6,933 nt of DNA from contig JAJRTK010000472.1 in assembly GCA_024278345.1 (NCBI GenBank), positions 1 to 6,933 on the forward strand. The letters are read 5' to 3'. Both the position numbers and the translations under genes were made by a program. This document shows, one piece after another, positions 1 to 5,736 of the stretch. The stretch is from a bacterium. GTDB lineage: Bacteria; CSSED10-310; JAJRTK01. Position 1 is the first letter of the stretch; every line of letters begins with the position of its first letter. Under the pieces are notes generated by a model that was given only the letters and a program-made list of their open reading frames with translations, was not told the origin of the DNA and did not search any database.

Positions 1-144
1 CTCACTTCGCTCGGCCCCGCGTTTTCCCTCTTCTTTTCCTGTTTTGTCCCGCCTTACGTGGATCCCCCCTCGTGACGAACCGTGATGAGAGATCCGGGAA
101 AAGCCCGACAACATCTTGAACAAAGATGGCTTTCCATCGCGAAA
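1..144. other. Non-coding flank downstream of hisS
   Basis: No gene is supported here. On the minus strand hisS ends at 145, and the following bases carry a small hairpin described separately. A frame is open from an ATG at 114 to the window edge on the minus strand, but it has no ribosome binding site and a low-complexity, Lys/Arg/Glu/Gly-rich product, so it is not called. The next minus-strand gene presumably begins beyond position 1. Confidence 0.5.
118..138 (-). terminator. Weak hairpin after hisS stop, possible terminator
   Basis: Read on the minus strand, a five-base-pair stem GATGG/CCATC with an AAAG loop begins seven bases after the hisS TGA and is followed by TTTGTTC. Position and T-rich tail fit a factor-independent terminator, but the stem is short and the T-run is interrupted, so this is only a candidate. 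Confidence 0.3.
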
Positions 145-1467
145 TCAACCCCCGCCAGTCTGCAAACGCCCGCGGACAACCTCCACCAACCGATCCCGGG
201 GCACCGATTCCTGTGATCGGTCCCGCAAATCCTTCACCGTCACCGAATCCGCGGCCAATTCGTCGGGACCGGCAACGATGCAAAGCGCGGCACCAATCCT
301 GGCCGCGTGACGAAACTGCTTCCCCAGCTTCGCCGTTTCGTAGCTCATCTCCGTTCTGACCCCGGAACGGCGCAATTTCTGGCAGATTTCCAGGGCAACA
401 GGTGTGGAAGCCTCGTCGAAGAGGGTCACGAAAACCTGCACTGGCGCAAGTCGTGTATCGTCGGAGAGCCCCAGTTCCTCCAAGACGAGCAAGAGGCGGT
501 CCAGGCCGAAAGAGACCCCTGCCGCCGGAAGTCCCTGCTTCGCTCCCACCTGGCCAATCAAGCCGTCATACCGGCCTCCACCTGCGATGCTCCCCAATTT
601 CACATCCCTGGACACCGCCTCGAAAATCGTCCCGGTGTAGTAGTCCATTCCCCGGGCAAGCGCCGGCTCGATGCGGATCTTCTCCATGGAGACTCCGGCG
701 ATTCCCGCCAGCTCCACCACCCTCCAAAGATCGGCCACCGCCGCCGTGCCGGCCTCCGAAGCAACCAGCCTTTTCCGGAGTTGTTCGAGCCTTTCCAAGG
801 GCCCGCCGTCCACCTCCAGGATCTGGAAGACCACCGCGACCTGAGACGCCTCGAATCCGCGTCTGGCCAGTTCGCTTTCCACACCATGGCGACCTATTTT
901 GTCCAGCTTGTCGAGGCTTCTGCAAAGAAGCGGTATCCCGTGGGGGTCTACCGCGGCCGCCTCCCCGATAGCGTCCAACAGTTTCCGGTTGTTGAGCAGA
1001 ATTTCAAACGCCTCGATTCCAAGACTCGAAAGGGCATCGCCAATGAGGGCCACGATCTCGGCATCCACGAGGAGCGCCGGCGAGCCGACAATGTCCGCGT
1101 CGCACTGGAAAAACTCGCGATGCCGCCCACGGTGGGGCTTCTCCGCTCGCCAAACGGGCGCGACCTGATACCTCCGAAAAGGACGGGGAAGCTCTGGATA
1201 CATCGCCACTACCCGCGCCAGGGGAACCGTCAAGTCGTATCTGAGTCCCACGTGCCTCTTTCCATTGTCCAGAAAGTGGTAAAGTAAGCGATCCGCATCC
1301 TCGCCATACTTGCCTGTCAAGACTTCGTAGTACTCCATGGCCGGTGTCTGCAATGGCCGGTATCCATAGCTTTCGAAGACCTTCTCCAGGCGGGCCACCA
1401 CATCGTTCCGGCGGACCATCACCTCCGGCAACAGATCGCGCATTCCTCTCAAGACTTTTGGTTTCAT
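145..1467 (-). CDS. hisS: Histidine--tRNA ligase (HisRS)
   Basis: Class II aminoacyl-tRNA synthetase that charges tRNA-His with histidine using ATP in the cytoplasm. All family landmarks are visible (numbering from the GTG at 1470): a motif 1 region with the conserved Pro near residue 43; motif 2 at about 98-128 with Arg108 and the sequence GRHREFFQCDADIVGS; the histidine-specific HisA motif RGMDYYTGTIFE near 273-284, carrying the catalytic Arg; HisB AGGGRYDGL near 296-304; motif 3 AAGVSFGLDRL near 316-326; and a C-terminal anticodon-binding domain from about 342. At about 440 residues the length is normal and nothing is missing. The start is GTG at 1470 or ATG at 1467. ATG is preferred because an AGGAG box lies six bases upstream of it but only three from the GTG. 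The CDADIVGS form of motif 2 differs from the E. coli-type sequence and is closer to a second bacterial HisRS subgroup; that grouping is from memory. Confidence 0.97.
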   Translation of the reverse strand: MKPKVLRGMRDLLPEVMVRRNDVVARLEKVFESYGYRPLQTPAMEYYEVLTGKYGEDADRLLYHFLDNGKRHVGLRYDLTVPLARVVAMYPELPRPFRRYQVAPVWRAEKPHRGRHREFFQCDADIVGSPALLVDAEIVALIGDALSSLGIEAFEILLNNRKLLDAIGEAAAVDPHGIPLLCRSLDKLDKIGRHGVESELARRGFEASQVAVVFQILEVDGGPLERLEQLRKRLVASEAGTAAVADLWRVVELAGIAGVSMEKIRIEPALARGMDYYTGTIFEAVSRDVKLGSIAGGGRYDGLIGQVGAKQGLPAAGVSFGLDRLLLVLEELGLSDDTRLAPVQVFVTLFDEASTPVALEICQKLRRSGVRTEMSYETAKLGKQFRHAARIGAALCIVAGPDELAADSVTVKDLRDRSQESVPRDRLVEVVRGRLQTGGG

Positions 1468-1473
1468 CACTTT

Positions 1474-1478
1474 CTCCT
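1474..1478 (-). promoter_or_regulatory. Ribosome binding site deciding the hisS start
   Basis: The minus strand reads AGGAG here, six bases before ATG at 1467 and three bases before the adjacent in-frame GTG at 1470. The spacing favours ATG as the initiation codon. Confidence 0.7.
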
Positions 1479-1503
1479 GGATGTCCGGTCACGGAGCGGA
1501 AAA

Positions 1504-1538
1504 CCCGCGGATTGTATCGGTACCGGGCCGATGGCGGG
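1504..1538 (-). other. Two-part hairpin in the hisS leader
   Basis: An outer stem CCCGC/GCGGG (1504-1508 with 1534-1538) encloses an inner stem ATCGG/CCGAT (1516-1520 with 1528-1532), with an asymmetric internal loop and a seven-base apical loop. On the minus strand the structure is followed directly by TTTTCC, about 30 bases before the hisS start. It could be a leader terminator, an attenuator or an mRNA 5' structure. Pairing was done by eye and its function is unknown. Confidence 0.35.
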
Positions 1539-1600
1539 AAACTACCACACGTCACTCTACCATTCGAGACCTTTGCCTTCCGGCAAGAATCGGTGGGAAA

Positions 1601-1629
1601 AGGCTATTGGGGTATGGAGAAAGCGTCAA
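1601..1629 (-). promoter_or_regulatory. Possible sigma70-type promoter for hisS
   Basis: On the minus strand TTGACG (1624-1629, five of six matches to the -35 consensus) is followed after 17 bases by TAGCCT (1601-1606, three of six matches to the -10 consensus). The location between the terminator-like hairpin and hisS is sensible, but the weak -10 keeps this tentative. Confidence 0.25.
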
Positions 1630-1695
1630 GGGCGATGATAGGCGAGCAGCGGTCGGCCGGATGGACGCCGATGGGAGCGGCCCCAACCCAAAGAG

Positions 1696-1738
1696 AAAAA
1701 AGCTGTTTTGTCAGGCGTGTGCCCTGAAGGCGTCTGAC
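1696..1738 (-). terminator. Possible terminator after the kinase-like gene
   Basis: About 25 bases after the TGA at 1764-1766, the minus strand forms an imperfect stem: GTCAG/CTGAC plus inner CG pairs, with A/C mismatches. After eight more bases comes a run of six T (the complement of A6 at 1696-1701). On the plus strand the mismatches become G-U pairs, giving a nine-pair stem. The T-run is offset from the stem, so it is not a textbook terminator. Confidence 0.35.
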
Positions 1739-1763
1739 GATCCAACAATCAGCCCCCTCCGGA

Positions 1764-3650
1764 TCAATCGGATGGGGGAAGGGAATGCTCCTTCGCCATG
1801 TCTCGCAAGCGCCGAGCCAGCCAACGATCCGCGGGATCAGCGGAATTCTCCAGCCGAACGGAAGCCGAAACCGTCGCGGCCTTCCCGGGGGCTCCCTCGG
1901 CGAGCAAAATCCGCACAGTTCGCAAAAGTGATTTCGCACCGCCGGCCCGGATCTCGATGAACGCCCTCGCCGACAGCCAAGCAGTCTCCGGTTCTTCTTT
2001 TTTCGAGAGCCTTTTCAGATGCTCCGCCGCCCGGTGGCGGAGCTGAGAATCCGGCGACAGGAGAGCCAACCAGAGCACGGAAACCAGATCCGAGTGAGTC
2101 AGGACAGACATAAGTTCCTTCGTGCCCCCCCGACTTTTCGCGAGAAGAGCCAAAAAGAGTCCCTGCACTTCGTCGGTTTTCCAGATTTTCGGGTCGGCCC
2201 TCAAAGCCACGCCCAGCCAGTGCCCGGCAACCTCGAACTCCCTTTGCCACAACTCGTATCGGGCGATGGCAAAGGCAGCCTTTGCCCCCAGATCGTCGCC
2301 CGACGCCTCAAGGCGAGCAACCTGGTCCCCGAGGCCCGGGCTCCAACCAAGCTCCATAGCCTCGGAAAGACGCCAGGCCAAAACGTCCGCCTCCGCCATA
2401 CCGGGCGCCCGACCGGCACGTTTCAGCACGCGTAACGCCCCCAGACGAAGCAGGGGATCGGGGTGGCTTAGCATGGAAAGCAGCTCCCCCTCCAACCAGC
2501 CCTCCAGTCTCCCGAGGCGCTGCAGCCAAGGTTCTGGCAGCGGGCGGCGGCGGAGGGATGCCACCAGCAAGTCGCCGAGGGAAAAAGCCAAAACCCGGTC
2601 CGGCACAAAGCTCGACAAGGCGGCGGCCAACTGAGGTGCAGCCACTAGATCTCCGCGAATCAGAGCCGCCCGAAGCAACGCCAAGCCCAGCGCCCGGGAG
2701 CGCATCTCCAGAAAAATCGGGGTGAGCGCTCGATCCCACGCGGGTGCTAGAACAGTTGCCAAGTCCGATGCCAGGCGTTCCGCGAGCCACGCGGCCCTTC
2801 CGAATTCGCGGGCGCGAAAAAGAAGCGTAAAGAGTCGGCGGCTCCTCTGGGGCGAGCCGACCCCGAGCTCTTCCACCACTTTCGGCCATTCGACCAACTC
2901 CAACCCCGCATGGGCCAGGCGATAGGCATCGGGCAGCTCCGGCCGCTCCAGGAAAAGCTTGATCAGAAGGGCTCCCAACTGGTCGCGTCGGAGAAGTTCC
3001 GGAGCCTCTTCCATGACCCGCGCCATCTCTATTACTGCCTCTTGGACCTGGCCGGTCTGGTAAGCCAGCTCGCCTGCAAGGAGCCGGAGAGCGACATCGC
3101 CATGGCCACGCTCCCGGAGGCCCTCCACAAGGTCTCGTGCCATTTGATAACGCCCCCGCGCCATCAAGCTTCGAACCCGGCCAGTGACGCGGAGGGCATC
3201 GAACAAGAGAGCCACGGACAAAACAATGAGAACCAGTGCCACCGAAGCGAGAGCTACGCGCTCCTGACGTCCGAGGGTCTCGCCCTCGGCCAGACCCAAA
3301 AGGTGGCGCCAACCGGCTCCAAAGAAACTCCTCATGCTCCTTTTTCCAAGTGTATCTGGAGGAAGGTTCAAGGGAGCGTTTTGCCTTGGCCAGCCGCCAC
3401 TTTCCCCTGGATGCGCCCGCTCCAGGGTGTTGGAAAGAGCCGAGACAAAGAGCTCGGCGGACTGGAACCTTTGGGAAGGATCTTTCGCCAAGGCCTTGAA
3501 AAGAACCCGGATGGTATTTGGATGGAGTCCGCTCTTTTGGTCCTCCCGGGGCTCGGGATCCCGGTAAAGAATGCTATCGAGAAGCTCCTCTTGAGTTTCA
3601 GCGGAAAAAGGATAGACGCCGACGAGCAATCGATAGGCCAACACGCCCAA
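1764..3650 (-). CDS. C-terminal part of interrupted membrane pseudokinase with helical repeats
   Basis: Second part of the frame that begins at 4235. The kinase homology starts directly after the TAA at 3711-3713: codons 3651-3710 encode an activation-segment end with the APE motif (CLAPEQVSG) and the subdomain IX Asp (SDHYALG). The first usable start codon in this piece is TTG at 3650, inside the C-lobe and without a ribosome binding site, so independent translation is doubtful. Counting from that TTG: GVLAYRLLVGVYPF, then ALAKDPSQRF with the conserved subdomain XI Arg near residue 61; kinase homology ends near 75; one membrane helix at about 132-152; TPR-like helices at about 162-218; a long helical region with HEAT/ARM-like units near 391-412 and 529-550; end at 628. 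By analogy with PknB-type proteins the repeats would be outside the cytoplasm. The frame has no further stop, indicating a recent lesion, a sequencing error or recoding. Confidence 0.85.
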   Translation of the reverse strand: MGVLAYRLLVGVYPFSAETQEELLDSILYRDPEPREDQKSGLHPNTIRVLFKALAKDPSQRFQSAELFVSALSNTLERAHPGESGGWPRQNAPLNLPPDTLGKRSMRSFFGAGWRHLLGLAEGETLGRQERVALASVALVLIVLSVALLFDALRVTGRVRSLMARGRYQMARDLVEGLRERGHGDVALRLLAGELAYQTGQVQEAVIEMARVMEEAPELLRRDQLGALLIKLFLERPELPDAYRLAHAGLELVEWPKVVEELGVGSPQRSRRLFTLLFRAREFGRAAWLAERLASDLATVLAPAWDRALTPIFLEMRSRALGLALLRAALIRGDLVAAPQLAAALSSFVPDRVLAFSLGDLLVASLRRRPLPEPWLQRLGRLEGWLEGELLSMLSHPDPLLRLGALRVLKRAGRAPGMAEADVLAWRLSEAMELGWSPGLGDQVARLEASGDDLGAKAAFAIARYELWQREFEVAGHWLGVALRADPKIWKTDEVQGLFLALLAKSRGGTKELMSVLTHSDLVSVLWLALLSPDSQLRHRAAEHLKRLSKKEEPETAWLSARAFIEIRAGGAKSLLRTVRILLAEGAPGKAATVSASVRLENSADPADRWLARRLRDMAKEHSLPPSD

Positions 3651-3710
3651 CGCGTAGTGGTCCGATACTGGTTTTGCTGCCTTGCCGGAGACCTGCTCGG
3701 GAGCCAGGCA

Positions 3711-3713
3711 TTA
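3711..3713 (-). other. In-frame TAA interrupting the kinase-like frame
   Basis: The minus strand reads CAT CCA TAA TGC CTG GCT CCC GAG: His-Pro-stop-Cys-Leu-Ala-Pro-Glu. The upstream and downstream pieces are in the same frame (3713 to 3650 spans exactly 21 codons). The stop falls where related kinases usually have Tyr before xxAPE, so one substitution from TAT or TAC would explain it. Confidence 0.9.
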
Positions 3714-4235
3714 TGGATGGGAAAGCTCTCCCCGCCATTGATCCGCGGCTTCCAAGAGAAGTGGTTCGAGGTCGTAGTCAACTAGAAAGGCTCCTTCTTC
3801 ATCAAGCCAGACGCCCAAGGGAGTGAGCCTTCCATAACTCCAACCTCGTTGGTGAAGGACTTCCAAGGCGGCGGCGATATCTTTGAGGCAGGCAATGGTC
3901 CTTGTGGGCGCCAAACGCTCCCCCGAGTCCGTCAAGACCGATGACAAGCTCCGCCCCACCCGGAAGTCGTGAAACAAAAACAAGAGATCCGCTGTCCGGC
4001 TCAGCCCCAGGACCCTCCGAATCGCCCGATGCTCCAGTTCTCCGGCTTTTCTTTGTCGCGCTAGAAGCCTGCGGAAGAGAGCCGAACGATCATCCAAAGC
4101 GCAGAGGGCCGTGAAGGGGATCGACTGTACCAAGACAGCCTGCCCGGTGAGCAGATCCTCGCCGCGCCAAAAGCCACCCAGACCGGGGAGATCCAGTTTC
4201 TCCCCCAGCTTGTATCGCCCAATCTTGTCGATCAC
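3711..4235 (-). CDS. N-terminal part of interrupted Hanks-type pseudokinase
   Basis: Encodes 174 residues covering the N-lobe and first half of the C-lobe of a Ser/Thr-kinase fold, ending at the TAA in the activation segment. The order of elements is standard: an IGRYKLGEKL start, a degenerate glycine loop (DLPGLGGFWRG, 15-25), a hinge-like region near 84-101, LHQRG before the catalytic loop, and a DFG-like site. Key residues are changed: the VAIK Lys is Gln37 (VLVQ); the helix C Glu aligns with Arg60; HRDLKPSN reads YGRLTPLG (134-141), losing the catalytic Asp, Lys and Asn; DFG reads DYD (153-155). The product would therefore be a pseudokinase, probably a binding or scaffold domain. The start is GTG at 4235 with AGGAG nine bases upstream. 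The gene lies 162 bases after dacB on the same strand. If the stop is real, this piece would be an incomplete fold lacking its membrane anchor. Confidence 0.85.
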   Translation of the reverse strand: MIDKIGRYKLGEKLDLPGLGGFWRGEDLLTGQAVLVQSIPFTALCALDDRSALFRRLLARQRKAGELEHRAIRRVLGLSRTADLLFLFHDFRVGRSLSSVLTDSGERLAPTRTIACLKDIAAALEVLHQRGWSYGRLTPLGVWLDEEGAFLVDYDLEPLLLEAADQWRGELSHP

Positions 4236-4244
4236 GCCGTCTCT

Positions 4245-4249
4245 CTCCT
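4245..4249 (-). promoter_or_regulatory. Ribosome binding site of the kinase-like gene
   Basis: The minus strand reads AGGAG, nine bases before the GTG at 4235. It supports GTG as the start, just ahead of the IGRYKLGEKL segment with which the kinase fold begins. Confidence 0.65.
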
Positions 4250-4293
4250 GGAAAAGGCTCCCGCCAATCTATTTTTCACCGGAAACCACAAAG

Positions 4294-4302
4294 TTATCCA
4301 CA
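4294..4302 (+). promoter_or_regulatory. Perfect DnaA-box sequence
   Basis: TTATCCACA matches the strong DnaA-box consensus exactly and lies in the gap between dacB and the kinase-like gene, 59 bases before the latter's start. I saw no second full-match box in the gap, so an origin is unlikely. It may be a regulatory or titration site, or chance. Confidence 0.4.
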
Positions 4303-4397
4303 ACCTCTCCACCCCCACGGCGTCACATCAAAGCCGCGAACACCGGACCAGGCAGCAATTGCCGGGAGAAACAAGGCAAATCTGTTGAAAAGCTCCG

Positions 4398-5633
4398 TCA
4401 ATGGAGGCCCCCGCCGGGCGGCGCCGCAAATCCCGGCTCGACCGCTCTCTGATCAGGCGGCCGGGGCAACGGAAGCCTGTCCAGAACAGAAACGATCCCG
4501 TTGAGACCGCGATCTACAGTCCGCGATCCGTTCCCAACTCCATTGACGAGTAGGCTGAAGACCAGAGTTCGACCGTCCCTTCGGAAAAGGTACCCCGACA
4601 GGGCGGAAACCCCGGAGATGTGGCCCGTCTTTGCCCGGACGCGCCCCTCAATAGGAAATCCCCTGAACCTTCCTCTCAAGGTACCATCCCGGCCACCGAT
4701 GGGAAGCGATGAAAGGAATTCCGCCGAGTAAGGACCGCGGAGGGCCCGGAAAAGTAGTCTGGCCAGGTCGCGAGGCGTCGTTCTGTTCCCCCTTGAGATC
4801 CCGGAACCGTCCACCACCGTAGTGCTCCGAACGCCGATTTTGTAAAGGTAGCGCATCATCGCTTCCCTGGAAGCGGAAAAACTCATCTGCCCACGCTCGC
4901 CCTCGCGGCCAAGAAGCAAGAACAGCCGGTCGGCAAGCCGATTGTCCGACGCCTTGTTCTGCTCGTAGAGAAGCTCCGCTAAGGCAACGGATTTCTCTGC
5001 ATGGATAAGATGCACACCAGCAGGCAAGAGAGCCTGTCTTCTCTCCCCCTTCACCTCGATCCCAACCTCCGCGAGCACCGGTCCCAGGTTCAATGAGATG
5101 GGATTGTCTGAGCACATCCAAAGACCTCCGCCCCCCTGAAAAGCGAAGTCATCGACCACGAAATCGCCCTCAACGATTTCCACGCCCTTCCGCTTGAGGG
5201 CAGCGGCAAGATCATAGACCGCCGAAGAGGAAAACCCTGGATAACAAACACCTGCCACGTAAAGATCGCCCCAAAGTGATCCCCCGGAACTCCGGCCCAG
5301 CCGGTACAATCGGACCTCAAAACGATACTCGATTCCCCATCGTTCCAGAGCCATGGACGTCACGAACAGCTTCTGATTCGATGCTGGAAGAAAAGCCTCT
5401 TTGGAGGAATGCTCAAAAAGGACTTCCTCTGTTTCGCCGTCAAGAACCACGAGTCCAAGACGAGTGCCACGAAGAACTGGTGCCGAGATCGCCTTTTGAA
5501 GAAGAACTGGAAGCTCATTGCCCGATCCCACGGCAATACCGAGCGGAAAAAGCAACAGGGCAAAGAGGGCGGCCAACGCCAGCACCCAACGCCCCCTCCC
5601 CGTTTCGACGCCTCGTTCTTGAAGCGGTAACAT
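4398..5633 (-). CDS. dacB: D-alanyl-D-alanine carboxypeptidase/endopeptidase, PBP4 type (peptidase S13)
   Basis: Penicillin-binding enzyme that removes terminal D-Ala from, or cuts cross-links in, peptidoglycan on the outer face of the membrane. Arg12, Arg14 and Arg15 followed by a hydrophobic stretch (about 16-36) form a signal peptide or membrane anchor. The three serine-enzyme motifs are present: SxxK as SNQK (Ser85, Lys88) in the PASNQKL context, SxN as SDN (229-231), and KTG (335-337) followed by SGVSALSGYL. VDGSGISR near 274-281 is also typical of S13. At 411 residues it is compact: Ser85 to Ser229 is 144 residues, against about 244-249 in E. coli PBP4 and Actinomadura R39, while SDN to KTG (106) is nearly normal. 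Part of the inserted domains is therefore absent. The start ATG at 5633 has only a weak ribosome binding site; GTG at 5585 has a purine-rich box but would drop the positive N-region. Confidence 0.93.
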   Translation of the reverse strand: MLPLQERGVETGRGRWVLALAALFALLLFPLGIAVGSGNELPVLLQKAISAPVLRGTRLGLVVLDGETEEVLFEHSSKEAFLPASNQKLFVTSMALERWGIEYRFEVRLYRLGRSSGGSLWGDLYVAGVCYPGFSSSAVYDLAAALKRKGVEIVEGDFVVDDFAFQGGGGLWMCSDNPISLNLGPVLAEVGIEVKGERRQALLPAGVHLIHAEKSVALAELLYEQNKASDNRLADRLFLLLGREGERGQMSFSASREAMMRYLYKIGVRSTTVVDGSGISRGNRTTPRDLARLLFRALRGPYSAEFLSSLPIGGRDGTLRGRFRGFPIEGRVRAKTGHISGVSALSGYLFRRDGRTLVFSLLVNGVGNGSRTVDRGLNGIVSVLDRLPLPRPPDQRAVEPGFAAPPGGGLH

Positions 5634-5736
5634 GAGTCGATCTTTCTACGTCAATTCTCTGTTCTTGTGCATCGGCAAAGAGCATCCTCACGGACGCCGG
5701 AAAGCACCTGGAATTGGAGACCGTTCCGAGCATTCC
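5634..5736. other. Divergent spacer between dacB and glycosyltransferase
   Basis: This 103-base stretch separates two divergently transcribed genes and should hold both promoters, but no convincing -35/-10 pair was found on either strand. The glycosyltransferase frame stays open upstream to an ATG at 5632 that shares the CATG at 5631-5634 with the dacB start. That extension is not thought to be translated. Confidence 0.5.

Larger units (their letters stand above)
1468..1763. other. hisS leader / spacer after kinase-like gene
   Basis: About 300 bases without a supported gene. Besides the hisS ribosome binding site it holds, in minus-strand order: an imperfect hairpin followed by a T-run just after the kinase-like gene; a possible promoter around 1601-1629; a five-base-pair stem TTGCC/GGCAA at 1573-1586 closed by a GGAA (GNRA-type) tetraloop; and a two-part hairpin at 1504-1538 shortly before hisS. 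No tRNA, and no T-box consensus (TGGNACCGCG-like), was found. The minus strand shows a D-arm-like TGGTAGAG near 1555-1562, but no cloverleaf forms around it. Confidence 0.55.

Noticed and set aside
1-114. Possible start of another minus-strand gene (ATG at 114)
   Set aside because: No ribosome binding site, low-complexity Lys/Arg/Glu/Gly-rich product, and a hairpin just upstream; not supportable within the window.
307-1287. 326-codon plus-strand open frame
   Set aside because: It lies antisense to hisS, whose family motifs are unambiguous. Its product is low in hydrophobic patterning and Arg/His/Pro-rich, as expected for a shadow frame in GC-rich DNA.
1504-1763. T-box riboswitch or tRNA upstream of hisS
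   Set aside because: Fragments resembling GGTACCG and a D-arm (TGGTAGAG) occur, but the T-box core and a tRNA cloverleaf are absent.
2308-3312. 334-codon minus-strand open frame
   Set aside because: Out-of-frame shadow of the pseudokinase repeat region; Gly/Arg/Pro/Ser-rich with no domain.
2910-3785. 291-codon plus-strand open frame
   Set aside because: Antisense to the pseudokinase C-lobe and membrane helix; no ribosome binding site or recognisable motif.
1764-4235. Frameshift between the two kinase pieces
   Set aside because: The two pieces are in the same frame (63 bases, 21 codons between reference points), so the break is a nonsense codon, not an indel.
4359-4379. Inverted repeat TTGCC/GGCAA after dacB as a terminator
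   Set aside because: Five pairs with an eleven-base loop and no T-run on the minus strand.
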